From NCBI RefSeq assembly GCF_900167205.1, contig NZ_FUWW01000003.1:62001-126000 (forward strand): a stretch of DNA of 64,000 nucleotides. The letters run 5' to 3'. Below, in pieces: positions 50,299 through 59,649 of the stretch (its first letter is position 1; each line of letters opens with the position of its first letter). The notes beneath the pieces are model-generated. The model made no database searches. It had not been told where the DNA came from and saw nothing but the letters and a program-made list of their open reading frames with translations. The position numbers and the translations under genes are program-made. Source of the DNA: Eubacterium coprostanoligenes. GTDB lineage: Bacteria > Bacillota > Clostridia > Oscillospirales > Acutalibacteraceae.

Positions 50299-51543
50299 CT
50301 ATATTTTAAATATTTTTCTTTTTATTATTTCCTTCCAATCTTTTTTATAATGGTTTAATATAGCGTTTCTTCTGGCTTTTTCAAGATCAATATTTAACAA
50401 ATAATCACAAACATCTTTATGAGCAAGATTTTCATAATTATCCTTCATATCCTTTATAATATCATTCCAAAAAACTATATGATTACTATCTAATTCCATT
50501 GCATTTTTTATAATAAATGTTTTTAATAAATCTAAAAAATCACCTTCAAAGTAAAAACCATATTCAGACAAATCATCTGCACCTTCAGCTATCAGAGCAA
50601 GCATTGATCTAAAACATTTTTCACATTCACAACAGTTTTTTGTGTTAAATGAACATACACGCAAAAACATATCCATATCACTTTGATTATGATACTCAAC
50701 TAATTTCTTAACCTTTGCCTGACGGGATAATTCATAACCATCATGAATAGTACTTATTCCTGCACACTTTATACAATTGTCAATTCTTGGATCTGAAACG
50801 CAAATTATATACTGACCAAAAGTGTATGAACTTGCAATATAGACCGTTTCTACAGAAAACTTATAAGCAGCCACCATAGCGCATCCAATAAACGCCATTG
50901 AATGTTGAAACCCAAACCACCAAGTAGTATCCTTGTCATTGCAAAACTCTTTATCAACATTCGATGAAATAATAAATCTTGCAAAATTTGATTTTACAAA
51001 ATACGATTCCAATGACAAAGATGACGCTATTTTTTCAATAGCACTTACATCTGCATCATAGACCTTATTTTCTTCATCAGATTGATTTAGATACCATCCA
51101 TTTGTATTAAATAAAATTGGTTTCTTATCAATAATTCTTATGGTTGTAGTAGTTGCATCCACACCTCCAGTAAACAACTGCAATGCCTGATTATTAAATA
51201 CAAAAGAATTCTTTATTCTTTTTGCAGCTATTAACGTGCCACCAAAATCTATGTTTGAATGTAATTCTCTAAAAGCGGTTTTTAACGGTTGAATACAATC
51301 ATAAAAATCTTCATCTATTTCATCAATCCAAATCACACAATCAACAAGCCAAGAAAACGGTAAAAGATTTAAAAGCAAAGGAACAACTAAAACAGATTTA
51401 GGAATATCGGTTACTTCAAATGTATATTCTGTAAAGAAATGATGTTCGGGTAAAAAAAACATCTCTAAACCTTTCGAGAGATTAAAGTATATGTCCACAC
51501 ATTTCCCATTGACCTTTATTTCTGTAATTTGAATACTTTCCAT
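50299..51543 (-). CDS. QueC-like PP-loop protein in polysaccharide locus
   Basis: A 414-residue protein. The central motif LQLFTGGVDATTTTI (about 138-152) is a degenerate PP-loop (SGGxDS in ATP pyrophosphatases such as QueC). The later cysteine set CIKCAG (about 278) and CSFNTKNCCECEKCFRSMLAL (about 308-328) resembles the QueC zinc site. It may be an amide- or thiol-forming ATP pyrophosphatase modifying a sugar; the function is not known. The Ser-to-Thr and Ser-to-Ala changes in the loop could alter activity. Its stop-start overlap with the pyruvyltransferase gene indicates coupling. Confidence 0.6.
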   Translation of the reverse strand: MESIQITEIKVNGKCVDIYFNLSKGLEMFFLPEHHFFTEYTFEVTDIPKSVLVVPLLLNLLPFSWLVDCVIWIDEIDEDFYDCIQPLKTAFRELHSNIDFGGTLIAAKRIKNSFVFNNQALQLFTGGVDATTTTIRIIDKKPILFNTNGWYLNQSDEENKVYDADVSAIEKIASSLSLESYFVKSNFARFIISSNVDKEFCNDKDTTWWFGFQHSMAFIGCAMVAAYKFSVETVYIASSYTFGQYIICVSDPRIDNCIKCAGISTIHDGYELSRQAKVKKLVEYHNQSDMDMFLRVCSFNTKNCCECEKCFRSMLALIAEGADDLSEYGFYFEGDFLDLLKTFIIKNAMELDSNHIVFWNDIIKDMKDNYENLAHKDVCDYLLNIDLEKARRNAILNHYKKDWKEIIKRKIFKI

Positions 51544-52523
51544 TATCTAAACTCCTCAAATTGTGCTTTCCAACGATTTATTTCATCAAAAGGCATAATA
51601 ACCTTTGTTTCAAATTCACTATTTATCATTTTATCAAGTTTATCCACTTCGTCAATCATCAAGCAATTCAAATTATTACACGCATTAATTTCTTTTGCTC
51701 TTTCGTCAATAGCAATTATTATTGCCCTTTTCTTATGACGCATTGCATAAACGCCACCATGAAGCCTTGTGCCAATATAATCTAAATCAACAGTGTCAAG
51801 AATATGTTCATACGCTTCTTTTGTTGGTGAAATAAGTTCAATTTTTTCAGTATTAATAAACTTATTAAAATAATCCAAATCATTATCTCCCTGAATCCAA
51901 CAATACACTTTTGAATAATTCTTTTGAACAATATCAATCATTTTTTGCTCATTTGGATTTAGCTCTGTTCTTGCAGTTAAAGTAATTACTGCCGTATCCG
52001 CTTTCTTTGTTGGAATTGTTTTGCAAAATTCCGGGGTAAGCATCCACATAGTAACACACCCGGTATTAATAGCCTTTAATCCGAGAACTTTCTCAACATA
52101 TTCCTTGCTACGCTCATCACGAACACTATGATAATATTCATGATTCAATACACTTCTATACAACTTTGTAGTGTATGAATTGGTATAGTCACCGGCGCCC
52201 GCACCAACACCAACAGTAATCACACCATTCAGCGGTTTTGAATTCCATTTGTTAATATTCCATTGAGGATAATGTGTTTTCAAATCTTTAACCAAAAGAT
52301 TTGATCCGCCTGCAAACTTGTAATCACAATTGCTATACATTTGGACAACTGATGAATTTCTCCAAACTGAAAAAGCATTAAAAGCCGGTAAATGTGTTGG
52401 CATATTATATACAAATGAATCTTTTAATATCGGCATTAATTCTTTTCTAACGCACTCCATTATAATCGAGTCACCCATATTTGATGTCCCTATCGATGTA
52501 TCCAATAATTGAATTCTTTTCAT
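51543..52523 (-). CDS. Polysaccharide pyruvyl transferase family protein
   Basis: A 326-residue WcaK/CsaB-type enzyme predicted to add pyruvate ketal to a sugar. LLDTSIGTSNMGDSIIMECVRKEL opens the N-terminal domain; YYHSVRDERSKEYVEKVLG and the C-terminal DYIGTRLHGGVYAMRHKKRAI carry the conserved R-HGG motif. The start at ATG 52523 has TAGGAG. It overlaps the PP-loop gene by one base. Confidence 0.85.
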   Translation of the reverse strand: MKRIQLLDTSIGTSNMGDSIIMECVRKELMPILKDSFVYNMPTHLPAFNAFSVWRNSSVVQMYSNCDYKFAGGSNLLVKDLKTHYPQWNINKWNSKPLNGVITVGVGAGAGDYTNSYTTKLYRSVLNHEYYHSVRDERSKEYVEKVLGLKAINTGCVTMWMLTPEFCKTIPTKKADTAVITLTARTELNPNEQKMIDIVQKNYSKVYCWIQGDNDLDYFNKFINTEKIELISPTKEAYEHILDTVDLDYIGTRLHGGVYAMRHKKRAIIIAIDERAKEINACNNLNCLMIDEVDKLDKMINSEFETKVIMPFDEINRWKAQFEEFR

Positions 52524-52574
52524 TTTTTCTCCTAAACAGAAACAAAATAAAACAAATTTAACCAATGAAAATTT

Positions 52575-53291
52575 TCATTTTATAATCTTCTTTAATTTTT
52601 CAATAGTTTCTGTTCCTATTATTCTACGAATAGCTCTGTTAATCTTAAGCAATTTTGATGATTTATCACTCCAACTCGCATCATACCAATGAATTGAATA
52701 TGTATTGGGTGTTTTGGTCAATTTACCTGTTAAACTGTCATACGGATTAAAATACTCTGCAGGATAAATATGAATATCACATACCGTTTGTTCACTTCCG
52801 TCCAAAAATATACCTTTTGTTTTAAACAAATCTGTTGCAACTTTCGGACATCCTATTTGATTATATGTTCCGTCATCATTTATAAAATTCCAATTTCTAT
52901 AAACATCAATATGCTCTTTAAAAAACGGCATCCCTGCTTCTGCACCAAAGCCTAACCCCGACGCAACATTTTCATCATTTTCAAATCCCATATATGCCTT
53001 ATTTTTAAGCAAATTGTCAAGCGGTTTAATAACCTCAACATCGGTATCCATATATATTCCGCCATACTCATAAACAATCATAAGACGAGCGACATCAGAA
53101 ACGAACGCATACTTTTTTGCTTCATAAGCCTGCTCAACAAAAGGCATGCAATGAATATCAAAATTTGTTTCGTTCCACTCGATTATTTCATAATCCGGAC
53201 AATACTTTTTCCAGCTGTTTATGCACTTTTGAACACTTTTTGGCTTTTCGTTTCCACCAAACCAAAAATAATGGATTTTTTTTGGAATCAT
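52575..53291 (-). CDS. GT32-type glycosyltransferase
   Basis: A 238-residue transferase starting MIPKKIHYFWFGG, with SVQKCINSWKKYCPDYEI and the catalytic DXD region GGIYMDTDVEVIKPL near residue 85. This is the OCH1/GT32-like family that transfers hexoses to capsular or exopolysaccharide repeat units. GGAG precedes the ATG at 53291; the longer TTG frame begins inside that site. Confidence 0.88.
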   Translation of the reverse strand: MIPKKIHYFWFGGNEKPKSVQKCINSWKKYCPDYEIIEWNETNFDIHCMPFVEQAYEAKKYAFVSDVARLMIVYEYGGIYMDTDVEVIKPLDNLLKNKAYMGFENDENVASGLGFGAEAGMPFFKEHIDVYRNWNFINDDGTYNQIGCPKVATDLFKTKGIFLDGSEQTVCDIHIYPAEYFNPYDSLTGKLTKTPNTYSIHWYDASWSDKSSKLLKINRAIRRIIGTETIEKLKKIIK

Positions 53292-53292
53292 A

Positions 53293-54489
53293 TCAATCTC
53301 CAATAAGTTTGTATAACTTTTCTATTTCTTTTGAATTTGTATAATCTGTTTTCTTTGTGTTTTCAATTAATTGATTCTGTAAATCTTTATCATCTATAAC
53401 TTTTACAATTCCGTCAGCACAGCCCTGATTGTCCATTGGTACTATTACTCCGTCAAAACCGTCTTGTAACTGTGATTTTGATGAAGCATAATTTGTGATA
53501 ATAACCGGCTTATTAAGAATTTGTGCTTCTCTGACAGCAACACATTTTCCTTCATATCTTGAAGGCTGAACATAAATATCGCAAGCTTTTATATACGGAT
53601 AAGGATTTTCTTTTTTGCCAAGAATAATAACAGTATCCTCCATATTATATTGTGCGATTTTTGATTTAATTAAATTCTCATCAGCACCGTAGCCAATTAT
53701 ATACCATTTGAAATCTACGCCTTTTGATTTGATAATGCTTGCAATTTCAGGAACATCATCAAAATTCTTCGCTTCACAAAATCTGCCGATAGAAAGTAAT
53801 TTAATCGAATCACCGGTCATTTCATTTTTCACATTAAATAAGTCTGCTTGTTCTTCAATAAAATCTTTTGATAGAATATTTTCAATCTTTACAATTTTAT
53901 TTTCAAGAGATGGAAAAGTAGACAAAAAAGCCCTTGTAACATCATCGGAAATAGAAACAATATTATCAAATTTTGACCACATTGCCAATTCAGATTTAAC
54001 ATCTAATTCGATTGTTGAATAATCTGTATGTATCCAGGCAATTTTTTTATCAGCATTTACTTTTTCAGAAACAATGTAGTGAGGCGTTAAAAAACTAATT
54101 GCTATATCATAATGTTCATTATTAACCTTAGGCAAATACTTAACTGTATGCTTATGGCTGTATTCAATAGCAACCGCGCTTCTATTTAAAGTGTGTTTTA
54201 TATCATATAACTTTGCCTTTAATTTTCCACAAAGACGACCCAAAACAACTTTGATTTGACCCTCTTTAAGTGCCAAAACCATAGGCTTCATTATAGCACT
54301 ATACTGCGAAATTTCAGGCAACAAATTAACTTGCTTGGGTATCAACGGCATCAATTCACCACTGTGTTTGAGTAAAAACAAATCGACTTCATACTTTGAA
54401 TAATCTATACTATTAAGTAATCCAAGTAATGCTCTTTCTGCACCGCCGATTTCCATTGCGTGTGAAAAAATAAAAATTTTCTTTTTCAT
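53293..54489 (-). CDS. GT4-family glycosyltransferase
   Basis: A 398-residue GT-B fold enzyme. FSHAMEIGGAERALLGLLNS is the N-terminal acceptor-side motif; LLSIGRFCEAKNFDDVPEIA and YVQPSRYEGKCVAVREAQILNKPVI (about 310-335) with the E-X7-E motif are typical of GT4. Donor and linkage are unknown. It ends 1 nt before the GT32 start. Confidence 0.9.
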   Translation of the reverse strand: MKKKIFIFSHAMEIGGAERALLGLLNSIDYSKYEVDLFLLKHSGELMPLIPKQVNLLPEISQYSAIMKPMVLALKEGQIKVVLGRLCGKLKAKLYDIKHTLNRSAVAIEYSHKHTVKYLPKVNNEHYDIAISFLTPHYIVSEKVNADKKIAWIHTDYSTIELDVKSELAMWSKFDNIVSISDDVTRAFLSTFPSLENKIVKIENILSKDFIEEQADLFNVKNEMTGDSIKLLSIGRFCEAKNFDDVPEIASIIKSKGVDFKWYIIGYGADENLIKSKIAQYNMEDTVIILGKKENPYPYIKACDIYVQPSRYEGKCVAVREAQILNKPVIITNYASSKSQLQDGFDGVIVPMDNQGCADGIVKVIDDKDLQNQLIENTKKTDYTNSKEIEKLYKLIGD

Positions 54490-54492
54490 AAA

Positions 54493-55398
54493 CTATTTAG
54501 CTTTCATTTTAAATGACGAATTTTGCTTTACTTTATATTTAATTAACATTGACAAGGCAACCCCAAAAGGAATTGCCAAAATCGTCTGAAGTTTTTTAGG
54601 CGATTTTTTAATAAATTCGTGTTCCTTTGCTATAATTGAACTCGAAACATAATGAACGCAAGTCTTAAACAAATCCAAGCCTGATTGACGCTCCATATCT
54701 GCAACTCTAAGAAAAGCAAAACCTTTCGGATTATTAAAATATTGCTTCCACATTGAAAATGATGAACCGTCCTCTTGATAGTCAACAACACAAACCGGCT
54801 CATTCATTATCAATAATTCTTTTGTTTCATCAATGATATGATACTTATATACAAGACCGACATACTTTTCTCCCTCAAACTCGGGATATGCCGGAGTTGC
54901 TTTTATTACATCTGTTCTATATATTAATTTCTTATCTCCAGAGCCGCCGTTTTTATAATATCCCATTAATGTAGTGGATTTCTTATTTGGAAGTTCCGTT
55001 CCTATGACATTACTGCTACCTTTATAAATATCAAGAGCAATAATTCCGGCATATTCATCAGAACCGTTTTTCTGCCAAAAACTAATAATTTTTTCAACCG
55101 CATCATCCGGCATATAATCATCTGAATCAATGCAAACATTTAACTCAGTATCAATATTTTCATAAGCAACATTATGGGCAGTATGCATACCGCCGTTTTT
55201 TTTATAAATATATTTAATTTCAAAGCCATTTTCTTGCTGTTGCCATGTTTTAATCAAACCCGCTGTATTGTCTGTTGAACCATCATCAACAACAAGCCAA
55301 ATAAAGTCCTTACAAGTTTGTCTGCAAAGGCTTTCAAAACATTGATTAATTATATATCCCCTATTATATGCAGGAGTAAATATTGTTAATGTTTTCAT
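54493..55398 (-). CDS. GT2-family glycosyltransferase
   Basis: A 301-residue GT-A enzyme. TIFTPAYNRGYIINQCFESL and the nucleotide site LVVDDGSTDNT are followed by the metal-binding NVCIDSDDYMPDDAVEK near residue 90. The substrate is unknown. It overlaps the next upstream gene by 4 nt. Confidence 0.92.
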   Translation of the reverse strand: MKTLTIFTPAYNRGYIINQCFESLCRQTCKDFIWLVVDDGSTDNTAGLIKTWQQQENGFEIKYIYKKNGGMHTAHNVAYENIDTELNVCIDSDDYMPDDAVEKIISFWQKNGSDEYAGIIALDIYKGSSNVIGTELPNKKSTTLMGYYKNGGSGDKKLIYRTDVIKATPAYPEFEGEKYVGLVYKYHIIDETKELLIMNEPVCVVDYQEDGSSFSMWKQYFNNPKGFAFLRVADMERQSGLDLFKTCVHYVSSSIIAKEHEFIKKSPKKLQTILAIPFGVALSMLIKYKVKQNSSFKMKAK

Positions 55399-56492
55399 TT
55401 CTGCTCCGATAATTGTAAATAAAATTTAGTTAAATAATCTACTGTTGTTTTAATATCATAACCTGATTCAATAATTTTTTGCTTAGTATTTTCCCGTTTA
55501 TATGATAACATTGTTTTGATTTTTTCAGCCCATTCTTTTGGAGAATTTCCAAGGCTCATAAATTCAACATTCCCGGTAATATCAACCTCTTTAGGAATTG
55601 TGTCCGACAGCAAACATTTCAAACCTGATGCCTGAGCTTCAATTGTAGCAATCCCCAACCCTTCATAAACTGACGGGAAAACAAACACATCAAACAATTG
55701 AACAACATCATTTATATCATCTCGTAATCCAAGGAAAAAAACATCATTTTCAATATTAAGTTCTTTTGATTTACTAACTAAACAATCGTATTCTGAACCC
55801 TGTCCGGCCGAAACAAATTTTGATTTTATGCCCAAATCATTTAATTCTTTTAAAATGTCCAAAATAAAAGTTACATTTTTATTCTTATCAAGTCTGCCAA
55901 TATGTCCCAAAACAAACTCATCGTTTTTAATGTTCAAATGATTCCTCAATAAATTTCTTTGATTTTCATTAAAAATATACTTTTCAGATTCTATTCCGTT
56001 ATTTAATACTTTGTAACAAACTTTTTTGCCAAATAACCATTCACCGGCCTCTTTTGAACAAGCAAATTTGTAATCACAACAATTATTAAATCCAATCTTC
56101 AAAAATGATTTTACAATAGCTCTAAAACCAAATCCTTCGCTGCTGCTGTGAGAATGAGCAATAGTGATTAACCCATATTTTTTAGCGATTCTTAAGTGGA
56201 TATTAGCCGAGCTATCCAAGTGACTATGAATAACTTTATATTCATTGTGTTCTTTAAAAAAACTGTTCCACCATTTTGAATATTCAAAGTGATTTATAAC
56301 TCTATAATCCGGACAACGATATATTTTTCCGCCTAATGATTCTATTTCATCATCAAAAGCACATTTTTTATTTGTATGTTCGACAAAATCAAAATTAATT
56401 TTATTTCTATCAATGTTCCTATAAAGATTCATTATAAAATTTTCAATTCCGCCACGATTCATTTCGTGAACAATCATTAAAACTTTAATCAT
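55395..56492 (-). CDS. GT4-family glycosyltransferase (EpsF-like)
   Basis: A 365-residue GT-B enzyme: MIVHEMNRGGIENFIMNLYRN, HSHLDSSANIHLRIAKKYG, LGHIGRLDKNKNVTFILDIL and VFPSVYEGLGIATIEAQASGL. Closest in pattern to EpsF-type transferases of Firmicute exopolysaccharide loci. Donor unknown. Confidence 0.9.
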   Translation of the reverse strand: MIKVLMIVHEMNRGGIENFIMNLYRNIDRNKINFDFVEHTNKKCAFDDEIESLGGKIYRCPDYRVINHFEYSKWWNSFFKEHNEYKVIHSHLDSSANIHLRIAKKYGLITIAHSHSSSEGFGFRAIVKSFLKIGFNNCCDYKFACSKEAGEWLFGKKVCYKVLNNGIESEKYIFNENQRNLLRNHLNIKNDEFVLGHIGRLDKNKNVTFILDILKELNDLGIKSKFVSAGQGSEYDCLVSKSKELNIENDVFFLGLRDDINDVVQLFDVFVFPSVYEGLGIATIEAQASGLKCLLSDTIPKEVDITGNVEFMSLGNSPKEWAEKIKTMLSYKRENTKQKIIESGYDIKTTVDYLTKFYLQLSEQK

Positions 56493-56502
56493 TTATACTC
56501 AC

Positions 56503-57621
56503 TCATACAAAAAATCTAAACTCATTTAACAATATATGTTTAAGTTCATTATCTATAGGCTGATTAATAGCATTACCATAATAAAGAAACATTGTGTAAC
56601 ATGCAATAGCGACTACTTTCATCGGCACACGCCAATTAGGTTTAACCATATTGAACAATCTTGGCAAAGCGATTACAGGAAAAATGTAAAAATAATTCGC
56701 AAGACGGGCGAAATAGTTTGCAGTACCAAACAAAGCGATAAACATTATTTCGCCATTAAGAAACGACAAATTCAAACAAATATTATCTTGCCTGTCATAT
56801 TCATAATACGGATCATTTATTTGTTTTCGAAGTATAAACGACATAACTAACGGAACTAATGTAACTAAAAGTCTAAAAGGATTAACTCCTTCTCCGCTGA
56901 ACTCTTCAACAGTGTAATCTTTGCCCAAGGATTCGGTTGTTTCCAAAAGTGTACCTAACATTGGACGAAGCAAAATTCCGGCAAAGAAAAATAGAACTAT
57001 CCACATAACCGTTCTTTTGTCCTGCCAAGGAAGAAAAAACATAAGCGGAACAATTAAATACATGATTGAATACGCATGGAAAGTTTCAGCTATTAATATC
57101 CAAAAAACAAACCAAAACCACTTTTTATTTATTGCCTTGTCAACCGCAAGCAAACAAAATGCAACGGCAATACACTGTTTTATTGCAGCAAGCGGAAATG
57201 TGAAAACAAGACACATAAATAAGAATATCGACATCAAAAAATCTGTTGAATACTTATGTATAAACCAAATATAAATGCTATATGTAACAATAGCGAAAAC
57301 CATTAAGAAGCCATTATTAGTAAAGCCTAATGATTTCAACAAAATATTAACAATAGCAAATCCAAAATTTCCGCCAAATGTCCATTCAATATCTGAAAAA
57401 TCAAAATCTGCATTTGTAGCTTCATACATATTCAGATATGTACCGGTATCATTATACTGTATTCTCAGTCCGGCAAATAGAGCCATAGCAATGACAGCTA
57501 TAATCCATATAAACTTTTCTTTATAAATATAACCTGTTAATCTTTCATTTTTTCTTGAAAATCTGTCAGAAAAGAAAGCTATTGCCAAGCAAATAACAAT
57601 TATAGGAATTAGTTTCCACAT
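56503..57621 (-). CDS. EpsG/Wzy-like polysaccharide polymerase
   Basis: A 372-residue membrane protein with about 10-12 helices and no soluble catalytic domain, including IWIIAVIAMALFAGLRIQYNDTGTYLNMY, the EpsG-family N-terminal signature. It would polymerise repeat units outside the membrane in a Wzx/Wzy pathway, matching the Wzx at 48.8 kb. AT-rich. Confidence 0.85.
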   Translation of the reverse strand: MWKLIPIIVICLAIAFFSDRFSRKNERLTGYIYKEKFIWIIAVIAMALFAGLRIQYNDTGTYLNMYEATNADFDFSDIEWTFGGNFGFAIVNILLKSLGFTNNGFLMVFAIVTYSIYIWFIHKYSTDFLMSIFLFMCLVFTFPLAAIKQCIAVAFCLLAVDKAINKKWFWFVFWILIAETFHAYSIMYLIVPLMFFLPWQDKRTVMWIVLFFFAGILLRPMLGTLLETTESLGKDYTVEEFSGEGVNPFRLLVTLVPLVMSFILRKQINDPYYEYDRQDNICLNLSFLNGEIMFIALFGTANYFARLANYFYIFPVIALPRLFNMVKPNWRVPMKVVAIACYTMFLYYGNAINQPIDNELKHILLNEFRFFV

Positions 57622-57633
57622 ATATTTCTCCGC

Positions 57634-58722
57634 TCATAATAATTTTTCAATAGTTTTTTTAACCACTTTTTTCTTATCAAACACCTCGGCAATATGATTA
57701 TGCGAGGCTTGTCCCATTTTGACCTTTTCGTCATATGGCAGTTCAATGAAACACTTTATTTTTTCGTACAAATCTTTAGCATTTTTCTTTTCAACAAGAT
57801 AGCCGGTTTTGCCATCAATAACGGCTTCCAAACAACCATGAATATTGCTTGTTATAATCGGTCTGCCCATTGATGCGCACTCAAGATTTGTATTTGCCAT
57901 ACCCTCATGCCATGACGGAAGAACAAAACAATTGCAATCTCTAATAAATGGTCTTACATCATTTTGATAGCCATGGAATTTCAACCAACCTTCATTGATA
58001 TAATTATCAATAATTTCTTTATAGTCTTCTTCATAGCTACCAAGCACATCAAGATTAAATTTATATCCGTTTTCGTAAAGTTTATGGCACGCATCAAAAA
58101 GTTCATTTACACCCTTTTCTGCCATAATTCTACCCATAAATAAAAATTTTGTAACTTCTGATTGGCTTGGATATTCAACAAAACTAAACTCTTCAAGATT
58201 GACCCCAGCACCATTTAACAAGAAAGTTTTTTCTCTGGAAACGATTCCTAAATCTACTATTGTATTTAAATTTTCAATATTTTCAAAGAAAACAACTTTG
58301 GATTTACTAAATGACATTTTATAAAGTGCAACAACAAGTTTCTTTAATAATCCATCGTTTTGGAATGCGGTTCCCAATCCTGTAATATTATTTGCATATT
58401 CAATATGAAGTAATTTAGAAGCAATTGAAGCATAAATATTTGGCTTAATTGTGTAAGTGACAACTAAATCTGGTTTTTCTTTTTTTATCAATCTTAGGTA
58501 CTTAAAAAATAATAGAATATCTTTTATCGGATTAAGTCCTCTTCTGTCAATAGGCGTTTCAATCAATTTAACGCCAAGTTCTTCTAATTTTTCTACATCT
58601 ACATCAAACGGTGTAAAGCAAACAACTTCAACATTCTTTTTCAAAAAATCACATAGTAATTCTTTTCTAAACCCATATAAACCACCGGAATTATTTGCCG
58701 CCACAACAATTTTCTTAACCAT
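57634..58722 (-). CDS. GT4-family glycosyltransferase (PglA/CapM-like)
   Basis: A 362-residue GT-B enzyme. VAANNSGGLYGFRKELL at the N terminus, VVTYTIKPNIYASIASKLLHI, FLFMGRIMAEKGVNELFDAC and FVLPSWHEGMANTNLECASMGRPII (about 270-295) resemble PglA-type transferases that add the second sugar after a PglC-type initiation. The start at ATG 58722 follows GGTGAG. It is separated from the SDR gene by 158 nt of AT-rich sequence. Confidence 0.88.
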   Translation of the reverse strand: MVKKIVVAANNSGGLYGFRKELLCDFLKKNVEVVCFTPFDVDVEKLEELGVKLIETPIDRRGLNPIKDILLFFKYLRLIKKEKPDLVVTYTIKPNIYASIASKLLHIEYANNITGLGTAFQNDGLLKKLVVALYKMSFSKSKVVFFENIENLNTIVDLGIVSREKTFLLNGAGVNLEEFSFVEYPSQSEVTKFLFMGRIMAEKGVNELFDACHKLYENGYKFNLDVLGSYEEDYKEIIDNYINEGWLKFHGYQNDVRPFIRDCNCFVLPSWHEGMANTNLECASMGRPIITSNIHGCLEAVIDGKTGYLVEKKNAKDLYEKIKCFIELPYDEKVKMGQASHNHIAEVFDKKKVVKKTIEKLL

Positions 58723-58880
58723 TATCAACTCACCAATTAACTTTTTAATAGCATCTTTTATGTAAAAAATGCTTTAAACTACATCACCTACATTGCTATT
58801 TAAAATTAAACAACTACAATTGTAACAATAGTGATTTTAACAAAACAAATCTTTTTATTATGTATTCCGTAATTATCAAA
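58723..58880. other. AT-rich gap inside the polysaccharide locus
   Basis: 158 nt with strong AT bias and no ORF. On the minus strand AGCATTTTTTACATAAAAGATGCT-like complementary arms (58749-58772) form a weak hairpin with A/T tracts. An internal promoter or attenuator is possible, but I see no consensus promoter. Confidence 0.35.
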
Positions 58881-59648
58881 TCAAATATATTCTCCTGCTG
58901 TAATTCTGAATGTCGAGCCAGTCATCATCGACGAAGAATCTGACATCAAATAAACTAACCCTTCTAAATAATCAGTTCTTTCCAGCATTCTTCCCATAGG
59001 AAGGATATCGGATGCTCTTTGTCGCAATTCAGCTTCGGACTCACCTTGTGATATTCTTAAACTAACTTCACCTTCAGTAGGTGTCCAGCCTAAAGTCAAA
59101 TAATTACATCTTATTTGCTCAACAGCATAATTATGGGCAATATGCTCCATAAGAGTCAACAACACGCCTTTTGAACACGCATAAGCCGCTCTATCTTTTT
59201 GCCCACCCCATGCGTGAGCAGAGCCTGTAAGAACAATTGATCCTCCACCACTTTCACGCATATATTTAATTGCTTGCTGACAACAGAAAAAACAAGATTT
59301 GAAGTTAACATCCATAACCCAATCAAATGTGTCTTCGTCACAAGTATCAAGCGGAGAAACAGGCGTTACACCTGCATAGTTGAAAAAGCCATCAATTCTT
59401 CCAAACTTTTCGTATGCTTTATCAAAAAGATTCTTACAATCATCAATATTTAACAAATCAGTATGAACAAACAGACCATCACTACCGTAGGTACGCATAA
59501 TTCTTATTGATTTTAAAGCAGATTCTTCATCTCTACCACCAATAACAACTTTTGCCCCCTGACGAGCAAATTCTTCGGATGCGGCACGTCCCACACCTTT
59601 TGTTCCACCGGATACAACTATTACTTTTCCTAATAATTTTTTATCCAT
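58881..59648 (-). CDS. Short-chain dehydrogenase/reductase
   Basis: A 255-residue Rossmann oxidoreductase. VVSGGTKGVGRAASEEFARQ is the NAD(P) site, NYAG-type DGFFNYAGVTPVS follows, and the catalytic Ser...Tyr-x-x-x-Lys is GSAHAWGGQKDRAAYACSK (Tyr about 157). The C terminus SSSMMTGSTFRITAGEY resembles 3-oxoacyl-ACP reductases and 3-hydroxyacid-type SDRs. It ends the MBL/ATP-grasp/SDR trio; its substrate is unknown. Confidence 0.88.
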   Translation of the reverse strand: MDKKLLGKVIVVSGGTKGVGRAASEEFARQGAKVVIGGRDEESALKSIRIMRTYGSDGLFVHTDLLNIDDCKNLFDKAYEKFGRIDGFFNYAGVTPVSPLDTCDEDTFDWVMDVNFKSCFFCCQQAIKYMRESGGGSIVLTGSAHAWGGQKDRAAYACSKGVLLTLMEHIAHNYAVEQIRCNYLTLGWTPTEGEVSLRISQGESEAELRQRASDILPMGRMLERTDYLEGLVYLMSDSSSMMTGSTFRITAGEYI

Positions 59649-59649
59649 A

